From the NCBI GenBank assembly GCA_017432305.1, contig JAFRJK010000006.1, positions 1-64,000 of the forward strand: 64,000 nucleotides of DNA. The letters run 5' to 3'. Position 1 is the stretch's first letter; every line of letters starts with the position of its first letter. Below are positions 22,419 to 31,867 of the stretch, one piece after another. Origin of the DNA: Candidatus Saccharimonadota bacterium. GTDB lineage: Bacteria; Patescibacteriota; Saccharimonadia; Saccharimonadales; Saccharimonadaceae. The notes beneath the pieces are model-generated. The model had not been told where the DNA came from. It was given only the letters and a program-made list of their open reading frames with translations, and made no database searches. Made by a program: the position numbers and the translations under genes.

Positions 22419-23339
22419 ATGAAACTGCGAAAGTTGAATACGAATTTATTTTGTACCGCAGGAACAATTATTCTTGTTGGGCTTTTTGTATTTCTAACTG
22501 TCGCTAAGGTCTCTAATACTCATGCTTCGGGCGATTCTGAAAACGCCCAACATTTCGTCACAATCCACGATGGTGAAAATTCTTTAACGATAAAAACTAA
22601 TGCTGATACCGTTGGCGAAGCTTTGAAACGTGCAAAAATTGATTTAAATGAAAAAGACTTAGTTGATCCAGAAAAAGATGTTAAAATCGATTCGAACAAT
22701 TTTCACATCGATCTTTATCGCGCTCGTCCAGTAATCGTAACGGATGGAAAAACGAAAAAATATTTAATGTCCGCAAATTATGATAAAGAACTCCTTGTTG
22801 CGGAAGCTGGATTCGAAATTGATGGGAATGACGAAATTAGAACCGTCCAAGATAACCACGGTATCCTCGAAACCGGTCTTGCCGAGACTTATCGAATTTA
22901 TCGAAATGACGAACCAGTCGCCGAAGAAAAATATATGAAAAAGAGTTCGAAAAAACTTGAATTAAAGACGATTTCCGAACCAACGAAAGAACCAGAGAAA
23001 GATTCAGTAGTTGCGACAAATTTCTCGAGTTTTAGTACAAACCCAGACGAAGCAACTTGTAAGGCTTGGATTCGTGCCGCTGGGGTAAGTAGCAAAGATC
23101 TCGAAGTTGCCTATTGGTTAATCACGAAAGAATCGCATTGTCGCTATAATGCAACCAACCGTAGCTCTGGAGCTTATGGAATCCCGCAAGCTCTTCCTGG
23201 AAAAAAGATGGCTAGTGCCGGCTCTGATTGGCAAACAAACCCAATCACCCAAATTAAATGGATGATTTCTTATGTGAACGAACGTTATGGTGGTTGGAGC
23301 GGGGCTAAAAGTTTCTGGGATAGCCATAGGTGGTATTAA
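22419..23339 (+). CDS. Secreted DUF348 protein with C-terminal lytic transglycosylase-like domain
   Basis: A 306-residue envelope protein. A membrane anchor or signal segment (residues 10-32) is followed by two DUF348 repeats (VTIHDGENSLTIKTNADTV and a second around YLMSANYDKELLVAEAG), a charged linker with ELKTISEPTKEPEK, and a C-terminal catalytic-like domain (from about 215). That domain has WLITKESHCRYNA, whose Glu fits the transglycosylase active site, and GAYGIPQALPGKKM. The layout is that of resuscitation-promoting-factor-like proteins that cut peptidoglycan during growth. ATG 22419 is chosen because the signal segment follows it and the upstream codons overlap the promoter. Confidence 0.82.
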   Translation: MKLRKLNTNLFCTAGTIILVGLFVFLTVAKVSNTHASGDSENAQHFVTIHDGENSLTIKTNADTVGEALKRAKIDLNEKDLVDPEKDVKIDSNNFHIDLYRARPVIVTDGKTKKYLMSANYDKELLVAEAGFEIDGNDEIRTVQDNHGILETGLAETYRIYRNDEPVAEEKYMKKSSKKLELKTISEPTKEPEKDSVVATNFSSFSTNPDEATCKAWIRAAGVSSKDLEVAYWLITKESHCRYNATNRSSGAYGIPQALPGKKMASAGSDWQTNPITQIKWMISYVNERYGGWSGAKSFWDSHRWY

Positions 23340-23340
23340 T

Positions 23341-24102
23341 ATGAGCCTGCAAAATAATAAATCACTCGGCCAACATTGGTTAAAAGATCGCCTAGTTCTC
23401 GATGATATTGCGGATGAAGCAGTTCTAGACGATAAGTCAATCCAGCCACTTTGCCTCGAAATCGGTCCAGGCCTCGGAACTTTAACTAGCTCACTTTTAA
23501 AGCGGTTTTATAAGGTTTTAGCAGTTGAGTTTGATGCGAAATTAGCGCATAACCTCCCGAAATCTTTTCCTGGAACAAATCTTAAAGTTGTAAACGAAGA
23601 TATTTTAAAATTCAACCTAGAATCAATCGACGAAAAATACGTTGTTGCTGGAAACATCCCTTATTACATTACTAGCCCAATCATCACAAAACTTTTAACT
23701 ACGGAAAATAAACCTGAAAAAATTGTCCTCTTAATTCAAAAAGAAGTCGCCGAAAGAATTCTCGCCGAGCCGGGAAAGCATACTTATCTCTCTCTTTCTG
23801 TCCAAAATTATGCTTTTGTCGAGCCAGGGGTAGTTGTGCCGAAATCTTATTTTACTCCTCCTCCAAAAGTTGACTCTGCAACAATTATTCTAACTCCGCG
23901 TGAAACCCCGCTCTTAAAAGACGAAGTTTTAAGGTTTATTAAGCGTGGTTTTTCTAACCCAAGGAAGAAGCTGATAAAAAATCTCCCTTATGATAAAGAG
24001 AAGTTAAAAACCGCTTTTTCAGAGTTAATGCTCGATGAAAATGTTCGCCCAAGCGACCTCTCCCATGAGGAGTGGCAAAAACTTTTTGATAAAATTATCT
24101 AA
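23341..24102 (+). CDS. rsmA: 16S rRNA dimethyladenosine transferase (KsgA)
   Basis: A 253-residue methyltransferase that dimethylates two adenines near the 3' end of 16S rRNA during 30S assembly. It opens with NKSLGQHWLKD, the family's K-x-x-GQ(H/N)FL element. SAM motif I is EIGPGLGTLT (about residue 40), and the catalytic motif is NIPYYITSP. The start 23341 (2 nt after the previous stop) is chosen over a longer frame that would overlap the previous gene by 50 nt and add unrelated residues. A second member of the same superfamily lies at 50486. Confidence 0.95.
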   Translation: MSLQNNKSLGQHWLKDRLVLDDIADEAVLDDKSIQPLCLEIGPGLGTLTSSLLKRFYKVLAVEFDAKLAHNLPKSFPGTNLKVVNEDILKFNLESIDEKYVVAGNIPYYITSPIITKLLTTENKPEKIVLLIQKEVAERILAEPGKHTYLSLSVQNYAFVEPGVVVPKSYFTPPPKVDSATIILTPRETPLLKDEVLRFIKRGFSNPRKKLIKNLPYDKEKLKTAFSELMLDENVRPSDLSHEEWQKLFDKII

Positions 24103-24213
24103 AACCATTGATTTATTTTTAAGTTATGTGCTAAAATAAGCGTAAGGATTATACCTTGTCTCGTGTCCTGAGTGCGTGGCATGGAAATAATGCAAAATAT
24201 CAGAAAGGATAAA

Positions 24214-24852
24214 ATGAAAAAAATGAATAATAGAAAAGGTTTTACGATTATCGAAGTCGTGCTTGTGCTTGCGATTGCCGGTCTTATCTTTATGATGGTG
24301 TTTATTGCACTTCCAGCATTGCAGCGCTCACAGCGTGATACACAGCGTTCGAATGATGTCGCTCGTGTCCAAACCGCTCTAAACCAATACCAATCTAACA
24401 ACCGTGGTGCAATCCCAACAACTGGGACCTATGTTAAAGGTCACGCAACTGCATCAACTGCAACTGGTGCTGACACAAAGACTTGGAGCTACTTCTATGA
24501 CAACTATCTAATCGTTGGTGCTGGTGGTGCGCAAGATGTCTTCGCCGATCCAGATGGCGGTTATTATTCACTTTGGATTCAAGATTGTAGCCCATCAGAA
24601 GCTAAAACCACATCTTCATGTCAAAAAGGACAAAGATATGAAGTTACCTTTGATGCACAATCTCTCGGTAACCTCTCTGAAGAATCTACCGCAGCTGCTA
24701 CCTATACTGGTGCTGGTGATGTCGGCCACTCGGTCTCGATTATTACTCACGCAACTTGCCAAGGTGAAGTCGCTTACTACTCGTCTGGTGCAAGAAAAGT
24801 TGCTATCCTCTATAAGAAAGAGGGTGGTGGTACTATCTGTCTAAACAACTAA
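24214..24852 (+). CDS. Type IV prepilin-like protein
   Basis: A 212-residue protein with a class III signal: basic leader MKKMNNRKG, then cleavage between Gly and Phe of G-FTIIEVVLVLAIAGL with the conserved Glu at +5, and a 20-residue hydrophobic helix. The mature part has a short heptad stretch (SQRDTQRSNDVARVQTALNQY), a mixed globular region and four cysteines in the C-terminal half (CS, CQ, CQ, CL), likely forming disulfides. AAAGGAT precedes ATG 24214; earlier in-frame ATGs lack a ribosome site. It is probably a pilin or pseudopilin subunit; the assembly machinery is not in this window. A terminator follows. Confidence 0.88.
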   Translation: MKKMNNRKGFTIIEVVLVLAIAGLIFMMVFIALPALQRSQRDTQRSNDVARVQTALNQYQSNNRGAIPTTGTYVKGHATASTATGADTKTWSYFYDNYLIVGAGGAQDVFADPDGGYYSLWIQDCSPSEAKTTSSCQKGQRYEVTFDAQSLGNLSEESTAAATYTGAGDVGHSVSIITHATCQGEVAYYSSGARKVAILYKKEGGGTICLNN

Positions 24853-24866
24853 TTTTACATTAAAAA

Positions 24867-24886
24867 ATACTCCCGCAAGGGAGTAT
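24867..24886 (+). terminator. Rho-independent terminator after prepilin gene
   Basis: ATACTCCC-GCAA-GGGAGTAT followed by TTTTTT. The next promoter (TATAAT-like, about 24893) comes immediately after. Confidence 0.85.
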
Positions 24887-24925
24887 TTTTTGATATAATA
24901 TATATTATACTGACTTAGGAGTTAT

Positions 24926-26842
24926 ATGGTTGAAAAGAAAATGAATAAACCACAAAAAAACGGTAATAAAAAATCTTCAAACACGATTCGTAGTATTATC
25001 TTTTTTAGTCTTACTGCGATTTTTGTTTACGCTTTAATTTTAAACTTCTCTCATCCAGCAAAAGTCGAAGAAGTTGCGCTCTCTGACGTTGTTGCCCGTG
25101 CAAACGATGAAAATGGGAATATTAAGAAAATCTCCGTTTCTGGTAATGATATTAATATCACTTTAAAAGGGAAGGACCAGCCAACCGAACACTCCTATAA
25201 AGACGCTTCTGGAACGCTCTACGATTTAGGTTTAATTAACTATTGTAATAAACTTTCTGGCGACGAACTAAAAAAATGCAATGAAAAGTATCCGACCGTC
25301 GAATATAGCGAGCCAGTAAATTACTCCGACATTATTTTCAACATCTTAACTCTTGGAATTCCAATTGTCGCAATCATCATTTTCTTCTCCTATATGCTCC
25401 GCCAAGCCCAATCGATGAACCGTGAAAATATGGGCTTCGGAAAAGCGAAAGCAAAACTCTATGGCCCTGATAAAAAGAAAGTCACTTTCGAAGATGTCGC
25501 AGGGAATGAATCCGCAAAACAAGATCTCGAAGAAATTGTCGACTTCCTTAAAAATCCGAAAAAATATGAAAGTCTCGGTGCGAAAATCCCGCGTGGCGTT
25601 CTTCTTGCGGGTGAACCAGGAACTGGTAAAACTTTAATGGCTCGTGCCGTTGCTGGTGAGGCGAACGTTCCTTTCTTTAGTATCTCTGGTTCGGAATTTG
25701 CTGAAATGTTTGTCGGTGTTGGTGCAAGTCGTGTGCGTGACCTCTTTAGTAAAGCGAAGAAGAACGCTCCGTCGATTATCTTCATCGACGAAATCGACGC
25801 CGTCGCCCATAAGCGCGACGCACGCGGTGGTGCTGGCCGTGAAGATGAACAAACTCTTAACCAAATTCTTGTCGAGATGGATGGGTTTGATAATGAATCT
25901 GGCGTTATTGTGATGGCTGCGACAAACCGCGTCGATATGCTCGACAAAGCCCTCCTACGACCTGGTCGTTTCGATCGTCATGTTGATGTAACACTCCCGG
26001 AAAGAAAAGATCGCCTCGCAATTCTTAAAGTTCACTTTAAGAAGAAACCACTCGAAGAAGGTGTTGACCTTGATTCGCTCGCTGCGAAAACTGCTGGATC
26101 TTCTGGTGCCGATCTTGCAAATATTGCAAACGAAGCCGCTATTACTGCTGCTCGTGAAGGCCATAAAACTATTACATCTGGCGATATTACCGAGGCCTTT
26201 GAACGTGTCGCAATCGGTCCAAAACGCCAATCGAAAGTTATGAATGATTATGAGAAAAAACTTACTGCCTATCATGAAGCTGGTCACGCTATTGTTGGTC
26301 ACGTCCTTCCTGATTCCGATCCGGTTCATAAAGTGACAATTATCCCGCGTGGACATACTGGTGGCGTAACTTGGTTCCTTCCTCCAGAAGATCGAAGTTA
26401 TAAAAATATCTATGAATTAAAAGATGTGCTTGCTCGTGCTATGGGTGGACGTATCGCTGAAAAAATCATTTTTGGAAATGACGACATTACGACTGGTGCT
26501 TCTTCTGACCTTAAGAATGTTGCACAACTCGCTAAAGAGATGATTATCGAAGAAGGTATGGGCGATGAGACTAGAAACCTCGTCTTCCCAGATGAAGCTA
26601 CTGGCTATTATACAATTTCGACCGGAAAACCATATTCCGAAAAAACTGCCGAACTAATCGATAAAGAAATTAAGAAACTTTCCGATGAAGCTGCAAAACG
26701 TGCTGAACTTGTTCTTAGCGCGAATAAGAAAGTCCTCGACCGCCTTGCAACTGCACTTCTTGAGAAAGAAACGCTCGAAGAGGAAGATCTTCCAGAATTA
26801 CTTAAAGGAACGACGCTTCCAGAAGGTGCTAGGTTACACTAA
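24926..26842 (+). CDS. ftsH: ATP-dependent zinc metalloprotease FtsH
   Basis: A 638-residue membrane-bound protease that degrades damaged membrane and regulatory proteins. Two membrane helices (about 20-40 and 135-158) flank a small extracytoplasmic domain. The AAA module then shows Walker A GEPGTGKT (about 229-236), Walker [10 protein letters not shown] and the SRH motif ([23 protein letters not shown]). The zinc site HEAGH is near 450, with the third ligand in the later D-(D/E) region (GASSDL). TAGGAG precedes the ATG. The stop overlaps the murJ start by one nucleotide, so the two are translated together. Confidence 0.97.
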   Translation: MVEKKMNKPQKNGNKKSSNTIRSIIFFSLTAIFVYALILNFSHPAKVEEVALSDVVARANDENGNIKKISVSGNDINITLKGKDQPTEHSYKDASGTLYDLGLINYCNKLSGDELKKCNEKYPTVEYSEPVNYSDIIFNILTLGIPIVAIIIFFSYMLRQAQSMNRENMGFGKAKAKLYGPDKKKVTFEDVAGNESAKQDLEEIVDFLKNPKKYESLGAKIPRGVLLAGEPGTGKTLMARAVAGEANVPFFSISGSEFAEMFVGVGASRVRDLFSKAKKNAPSIIFIDEIDAVAHKRDARGGAGREDEQTLNQILVEMDGFDNESGVIVMAATNRVDMLDKALLRPGRFDRHVDVTLPERKDRLAILKVHFKKKPLEEGVDLDSLAAKTAGSSGADLANIANEAAITAAREGHKTITSGDITEAFERVAIGPKRQSKVMNDYEKKLTAYHEAGHAIVGHVLPDSDPVHKVTIIPRGHTGGVTWFLPPEDRSYKNIYELKDVLARAMGGRIAEKIIFGNDDITTGASSDLKNVAQLAKEMIIEEGMGDETRNLVFPDEATGYYTISTGKPYSEKTAELIDKEIKKLSDEAAKRAELVLSANKKVLDRLATALLEKETLEEEDLPELLKGTTLPEGARLH

Positions 26843-28482
26843 TGAAGAAATTCAAGTTCCGCTCTGTTGTTGCGCTTGCGAACTCTAAACTCAGTATTAG
26901 ATTTGCTGCAGTTTTGCTTTCCGCATCGACGCTCATTTCGGCGTTACTTGGCATTTTCCGTGACCGTCTTTTAAATTCATATTATCTTAACACTTACCCG
27001 ACTGGTATTGACGCTTATACTGCCGCTTTTACCGTCCCTGATTTCATGTTCTTCATCTTAACTTCAGGTGCCTTAGCTGTTTCGTTCATCCCAGTTTTTA
27101 ACCAGCGTCTTGCGTCTGGAAATAAAAAATCTGCCTGGGAACTTTCGAGCTCTGTTATTAATCTTTTTGCACTTGTAACGCTCGTTGCCTCGGTTCTCAT
27201 TATGATTTTTGCTGATCCGCTTATCCGTTACGTTGTTGGGCCTGGTCTCGACGAATCCGGTACAATTCTTGCGATTAACATGATGCGCGTGATTGCAATT
27301 AACCCGTTCCTCTTCTCAATCGCGACTGTTCTTTCCTCAATGCAACAAGCTGTCGGGCGTTTCGTTTTCTACTCGCTTGCTCCAGCGCTCTATAATATCG
27401 GTATTTTAGTCGGTATTACCGTCTTTACGAACGGAATTAATATCTTTGGTTTCCAACTTTTCGAAGGTGGAATTATGGGTGTTGCACTTGGTGTCGTCTT
27501 TGGTGCAGTCCTCCAAGTTATCGTCTCGCTTATCGGGCTATTTGGCCTCGGCTTTGATTATGAATTTAAGATTTATTGGAAGAACCATGGTTTCCGCTCG
27601 GTCTTAAAACTACTCCCAGCTCGCTCTTTGGACCAGGGAATTGATTATGTTTCTGGTATCGTTAACACAAACCTATCAAGCCGTATGGGCGCCGGTGCAC
27701 TCCGTTCGTACCAACAAGCGAACACTCTCCATACCATGCCAGTAAACTTAATTGGTGTTGCGATTTCGACCGCCTTTTTCCCGAAATTAACTGAAGAAAC
27801 TACCGAAGAAAATGCCGAAGAATTTAATAGTACCTTTAGGAAAGCTCTTCGGATGATTGTCTTTATTTCACTCCCAGTTTCCGCAATTGCTTATTTTGCT
27901 CGCGGTTACGTCGTGAACTTTATTAAAAACGGTGGTGACCCGGTGATTGCGAGTGTTCTCGCCTCGCTCATTATTGCGATTTTTGCTCAATCTGTCTTTC
28001 ACATTGCTTCGCGTGGATTTTATGCCCGCCAAGACACGAAAACCCCGTTTATTATTTCGATTTTCTCGATTGGTCTCTCGATGGTTCTTGCAGTTATCTT
28101 TACGAAAATGAATTTCGGGCCTTACGGCCTTGGTTGGGCGCAAAGTATTGGTGCGGTCGTCGAAATGTTCCTACTTCTCGGGATTCTTAATAAACGCTCG
28201 AAACATAAATTATTTAACAAAACCTTCTGGTCTGGCGCTTGGCGTATGGCGCTCGCCACCCTTATTACTTCGGTTGTCGCTTACATTATGACAAAATTCT
28301 TCCCACTCCTTGCAACTGACAACTCCTTCTTTGTCACCTTCCCGAAATTTATGTTAATTTCTCTTGTCTCACTCGCAGCTTATTTATTTGCTAGCTATCT
28401 CTTAGATCTAGAGGAAGTTATCCCAATCTTTAAATATCTAAGCAAAATCATTTTTAGAAATGTGACCGAGAAAAAAGATTGA
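26842..28482 (+). CDS. murJ: Lipid II flippase MurJ (MviN family)
   Basis: A 546-residue polytopic membrane protein with about 14 helices, of the MOP superfamily. It moves lipid II across the membrane for peptidoglycan synthesis. Family signs are the N-terminal ISALLGIFRDRLL-like stretch, the arginine-containing loop MFFILTSGALAVSFIPVF and SSRMGAGALRSYQQANTLHTMPVNLIGVAISTAFFP in the middle. Coupled to ftsH through a 1-nt overlap. MurA, MurJ, GalU and the transglycosylase make envelope synthesis a theme of this region. Confidence 0.93.
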   Translation: MKKFKFRSVVALANSKLSIRFAAVLLSASTLISALLGIFRDRLLNSYYLNTYPTGIDAYTAAFTVPDFMFFILTSGALAVSFIPVFNQRLASGNKKSAWELSSSVINLFALVTLVASVLIMIFADPLIRYVVGPGLDESGTILAINMMRVIAINPFLFSIATVLSSMQQAVGRFVFYSLAPALYNIGILVGITVFTNGINIFGFQLFEGGIMGVALGVVFGAVLQVIVSLIGLFGLGFDYEFKIYWKNHGFRSVLKLLPARSLDQGIDYVSGIVNTNLSSRMGAGALRSYQQANTLHTMPVNLIGVAISTAFFPKLTEETTEENAEEFNSTFRKALRMIVFISLPVSAIAYFARGYVVNFIKNGGDPVIASVLASLIIAIFAQSVFHIASRGFYARQDTKTPFIISIFSIGLSMVLAVIFTKMNFGPYGLGWAQSIGAVVEMFLLLGILNKRSKHKLFNKTFWSGAWRMALATLITSVVAYIMTKFFPLLATDNSFFVTFPKFMLISLVSLAAYLFASYLLDLEEVIPIFKYLSKIIFRNVTEKKD

Positions 28483-28532
28483 AAAAAACCTAACTCTCGT
28501 GTATAATTTATAACAAGATAAAAAGGAGGTTA

Positions 28533-29474
28533 ATGGCTAAAGGTCATCTTAAAACAGTTATTGGCGGTGTTTTGGCGTCGGCATTATTAAGTATTTCGGG
28601 AATATTCGGTGTGGCTCCTGTCATGGCAGAAGGAGAGCATCCGATTTATCTTTGGGTTTCCCCGACTTCGCAAAATCTCGGTAATATGGAACCGGGAAAC
28701 AGTTATGAAGGCGAATTCATTGTCCAAAACTCTGGAACCGAGGAATTTACTTATAAAGTCTATTCTGCACCATATTATGTAACGGACGAGAACTATAATC
28801 CGTCCTATAACGTCGAAAACAACTATACTCATATTTCAGAGTGGTTTAATTTCGAGAAAACTACTGGCCATCTAAAGCCAAATGAGAACGAGAAGATTAA
28901 ATTCTCTGTAAAAGTTCCTGCTGACGCTCCTGGTGGCGGTCAAAACGCTGCTATTATGGTCGAGACCGAAGACAGCGCTGATGGTGTTTCAACTGTCCAA
29001 GCAACAGTCCGTATCGGCTCGATTGTCTATTCTAACGTCAATGGTGAAACGAGAAAATGTGGTGAAATCGTTGAAAAAAACATTCCTTCGCTTCTCCTTA
29101 ATCCTCCTATCTCCGCTTCGGCATTAGTTAAAAACTGTGGTAACGTCGACCTTGATGTAAAATATGTCATGTCGGTCTTTCCTCTCTTCTCGGATGAAGA
29201 AATCTACACCACTGCTGAAGATCCGAAAGTTTTGACGACTCTCCCTGAAACTCGTCGTTATACAAAGATTGAGTGGGATAACGCTCCACAAATCGGTTTT
29301 TATAAAGTTGTCTTAGAAGTAACTTATAACGATAAAACTGAAACTATCGAGAAGATTATTCTAATTTGTCCGCTTTGGGTGATTGTTCTAGTTATTATCT
29401 TTATCGGAGCAGCAGTGTTCTGGTTGGTATCGAGAAACCGTGAGCGCAAAGCTAAGAAAACAATGGAAGGATAA
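28533..29474 (+). CDS. Secreted membrane-anchored protein, DUF916/WxL-associated type
   Basis: A 313-residue protein with a signal peptide (1-31, cut after VMA-like AEG), an extracellular all-beta part and a C-terminal membrane helix (about 280-303) with a basic tail. The opening IYLWVSPTSQNLGNMEPGNSYEGEF and the middle PADAPGGGQNAAIMVETE follow the pattern of the DUF916 Ig-like domain of cell-surface proteins in Gram-positives, where a ...PGG.Y-type loop recurs. It is a paralog of the next gene, with which it shares the same domain order. AGGAGG precedes the ATG; promoter TGTATAAT is 30 bp upstream. Confidence 0.75.
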   Translation: MAKGHLKTVIGGVLASALLSISGIFGVAPVMAEGEHPIYLWVSPTSQNLGNMEPGNSYEGEFIVQNSGTEEFTYKVYSAPYYVTDENYNPSYNVENNYTHISEWFNFEKTTGHLKPNENEKIKFSVKVPADAPGGGQNAAIMVETEDSADGVSTVQATVRIGSIVYSNVNGETRKCGEIVEKNIPSLLLNPPISASALVKNCGNVDLDVKYVMSVFPLFSDEEIYTTAEDPKVLTTLPETRRYTKIEWDNAPQIGFYKVVLEVTYNDKTETIEKIILICPLWVIVLVIIFIGAAVFWLVSRNRERKAKKTMEG

Positions 29475-29475
29475 A

Positions 29476-30444
29476 ATGGGAAAGAAATTTTTAAAAAGCA
29501 TTATTATCGCGGCATTTACTCTTGCTTCGGTCTTCGTCCCGAATAGCAACGTTTACGCCGAAGATAAACCAGCTATTTGGCTCCAAGTTTCGCCAGTTGC
29601 TAACCGCATCACTTTAAACCCTGGCGATGAATTAACTTACACTATGCAAGTTGATAATATCGGCTCCGAAAAATTTAGTTTCAAAGTTTATGCTACCCCT
29701 TATACCGTAGCGAACGAAGAATACGAAATTAACTTCTCCACCGAAACGAATCGTACCCAAATTTCGCGCTGGATTACTTTTAACCAAAACGCGAACGCTC
29801 AAAAAGATTCTGAAAAAGATTGGAAAAACGAAGTAAAATTCGATCTCGAACCAGATCAACATCAAGTCGTTGAATATAAAATTACCGTCCCGGACGACAT
29901 CCCAGCTGGTGGTCAATATGCAACCATCTTTGCTGAATCAATCCCTGAAGGTGGCACTACCTCGACTGGTGTCCATACAATCTCTCGCGTCGGTCTAATC
30001 CTTTATGGTACAACTAATGGCGAAACCGTTAGTAAGGCTGTTATCTCCGATTTTAGCCTCAAACCATTTATCACTAGTGGAAAAATCACCGCTAACGCCA
30101 ACCTTTCAAACGAGGGGAACACCGATTTCACTTCAATCATGAAGATGAAAATTGAAAAACTCTTCGGTGGAACCGTTACTGAGCTTGAGGGGAGCTACAC
30201 GATTATTCCTGATGCTCCAGCTCGTCATGCAACCTTGGAATGGAATGATACCCCGGCATTTGGTATCTTTAGAGTGAAAACTACCATTAACGCTCTCGAC
30301 GAATCCTTCGAAGATTCGAGAATTGTCATCATTTTGCCAATATTTATCATAGTTATTATGGTTATGCTATTGACAATTATTATTGTATGGCTTATAATGC
30401 TCATTAGGAAGCGCCGCGCTCAGAAGTCGCGTCTCATTGTATAA
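29476..30444 (+). CDS. Secreted membrane-anchored protein, paralog of 28533 gene
   Basis: A 322-residue protein: signal peptide (1-30), the beta-rich DUF916-like domain (WLQVSPVANRITLNPGDELTYTMQV; VPDDIPAGGQYATIFAESIP) and a C-terminal membrane helix (about 288-312) with a basic tail. It is similar in layout to the preceding protein; the two probably arose by duplication. The start at 29476 (AAGGAT upstream) is preferred, since the longer frame overlaps the previous gene and lacks a signal peptide at its N-terminus. The -10 box of the next gene overlaps its last codons. Confidence 0.75.
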   Translation: MGKKFLKSIIIAAFTLASVFVPNSNVYAEDKPAIWLQVSPVANRITLNPGDELTYTMQVDNIGSEKFSFKVYATPYTVANEEYEINFSTETNRTQISRWITFNQNANAQKDSEKDWKNEVKFDLEPDQHQVVEYKITVPDDIPAGGQYATIFAESIPEGGTTSTGVHTISRVGLILYGTTNGETVSKAVISDFSLKPFITSGKITANANLSNEGNTDFTSIMKMKIEKLFGGTVTELEGSYTIIPDAPARHATLEWNDTPAFGIFRVKTTINALDESFEDSRIVIILPIFIIVIMVMLLTIIIVWLIMLIRKRRAQKSRLIV

Positions 30445-30451
30445 TCGCGAT

Positions 30452-30554
30452 ATACGATAGCCCGACCAGAGCAGGAGCCGCCGATTTAAACTGCGAATCT
30501 AAGTTGGCGACTCTAGGGTTTCAAAATAAAAACATAAAAAAGCGAGTGTGAAAT
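30452..30554 (+). promoter_or_regulatory. Structured 5' leader (possible cis-regulatory RNA)
   Basis: TGTATAAT (-10 at 30440-30445) should start a leader near 30452. It can fold as nested stems: AGCCC/GGGTT (30459-30463 / 30516-30520), AGAG/CTCT (30468-30471 / 30511-30514) and a 10-bp hairpin (30479-30488 / 30500-30509) with an 11-nt loop. Every pair of the 10-bp stem is allowed, including three G-T pairs. It matches no riboswitch class I can name. Confidence 0.4.
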
Positions 30555-31475
30555 ATGAAAAAACATGCGAAAATATTCGGCTCTATTGGGGCAGCAGCTC
30601 TTGCTATCTCCTTTGGAGCACTAACCACAGCCTCGGATGTGAGCGCTGTAAATCCTACTGGTCCTAGCCCAGCATCAGCCGATGTTACGGTTGAATTAAT
30701 TGTTACGGGTAATGTTCCAGGGGTGACCATTGAAAGCCCAGTTGATGAGGCTGAATATATTGGTCTTAACATCCCAGTCAGAACAGTTTATACAGACACC
30801 ACAAGGTTAGTCTATACATTAACTTATGTGGCTCCGGATGAAACTAGAACTGATTATGTCCTTCCAGACATTTATGTCGCGGATTATGGCACAGCAAGTG
30901 GTATAAATGAAATAACAATCAACGTTGCCGAATACGGTGGCAAATACGGAAATTACATTTTATCAAGCCGAGCAGACGGCGCTGGTTCTACCACAGATTC
31001 AGTTTCTCTAAAACTTTCAGCACTTGATTTTGTCGTCAAGGGCGCTGAAGAAAAAACTAATAACCCAATCATCACGATCACAAGCGGAAGCAACGTCAGT
31101 GAAGCATTAGTCCAGGTGTTAGATAAAGATGGAAATGTCGTATTCACTAGACCTCTTGATATCACGCTTGATGAAGATGGTGAAACTGATGTGACCTTAC
31201 CATTAACTAGCTACGGTGTCCCAACTGATGATTATACTGTCGTTATCACCCCATACGATGCATCTGGCAACATTGTCGATGTAAACCGTACCGGAATTGT
31301 CAGATATACCGCTCCAGACGTCCCAGACGTGCCTGATACTGGTTCATTCTTCGGTTCGATTGGACTCTCCCGTTCAGATCTTATCTCGACCGGCATCGCA
31401 TTACTTGCGGTCAGTGTGGTCTTCGGAATCCTTATCGTAGCAAAGAAAAACCGCGATTCAAAACATCGTCGCTAG
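30555..31475 (+). CDS. Surface protein with signal peptide and C-terminal anchor
   Basis: A 306-residue protein. A signal peptide (1-31, ending VSA) is followed by an extracellular region rich in Thr, Val and Asp with Ig-like repeats (VTIESPVDEAEYIGLNIPV; ITITSGSNVSEALVQVLDKDGNVV; YGVPTDDYTVVITPYDASGN). A proline/aspartate linker (DVPDVPDTGS) leads to a membrane helix (about 280-300) and a basic tail. VPDTG resembles a sortase signal LPxTG in position but not in exact sequence. It is the third secreted protein in a row and is preceded by a structured leader. Function unknown; probably cell-surface or host-contact. Confidence 0.72.
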   Translation: MKKHAKIFGSIGAAALAISFGALTTASDVSAVNPTGPSPASADVTVELIVTGNVPGVTIESPVDEAEYIGLNIPVRTVYTDTTRLVYTLTYVAPDETRTDYVLPDIYVADYGTASGINEITINVAEYGGKYGNYILSSRADGAGSTTDSVSLKLSALDFVVKGAEEKTNNPIITITSGSNVSEALVQVLDKDGNVVFTRPLDITLDEDGETDVTLPLTSYGVPTDDYTVVITPYDASGNIVDVNRTGIVRYTAPDVPDVPDTGSFFGSIGLSRSDLISTGIALLAVSVVFGILIVAKKNRDSKHRR

Positions 31476-31513
31476 ATAGATTCTCTTTAAATCTATAAAT
31501 AAACTCGCTTTTA

Positions 31514-31542
31514 AATAGCGCCTCAGATTTTGAGGCGCTATT
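31514..31542. terminator. Bidirectional terminator
   Basis: AATAGCGCCTCA-GATTT-TGAGGCGCTATT is a perfect 12-bp hairpin with T/A runs on both sides. It lies between the surface protein gene (plus) and the small membrane gene (minus). Confidence 0.85.
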
Positions 31543-31561
31543 CTTATCTTAAGATAATTTT

Positions 31562-31786
31562 TTAACCTGTAATGATTAAGAATAGGGAAACAAGTGCTAG
31601 CCCTACCAAAACAAACCAAACCCAAGTAAAACGCCCAGTTTTTTTCAAATCACGCACATAATCGGCATCCTCGACTAAATCTGGATCTTCTTGCGTGGTT
31701 TGTTCCGCACGCGCCCTCAAATCAGCCGCAATACGGTCGTTCAATTCTGTTCTTTTTTCTGTTTCTTTATGGACAATAACTCCCAT
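31562..31786 (-). CDS. Small membrane protein
   Basis: A 74-residue protein with a charged N-terminal part (residues 1-50, many Asp, Glu, Arg) and one C-terminal membrane helix (about 52-72), so it is tail-anchored. A GAGG-type ribosome site (GGAGGTTGG on the minus strand) lies before the ATG, and an A/T-rich promoter region is shared with the divergent aquaporin gene. The family is not recognised. Confidence 0.65.
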   Translation of the reverse strand: MGVIVHKETEKRTELNDRIAADLRARAEQTTQEDPDLVEDADYVRDLKKTGRFTWVWFVLVGLALVSLFLIITG

Positions 31787-31867
31787 CCAACCTCCTTATA
31801 AGCAATTATTTCTATTTTATCACAATTTTGTGCTATAATGAACTTAATATTACTTTAAGGAGGTAAA

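Noticed and set aside
30452-30554. Known riboswitch (c-di-GMP, c-di-AMP, cobalamin, fluoride)
   Set aside because: The hallmark bases of these classes, as far as I can recall them, are not present.
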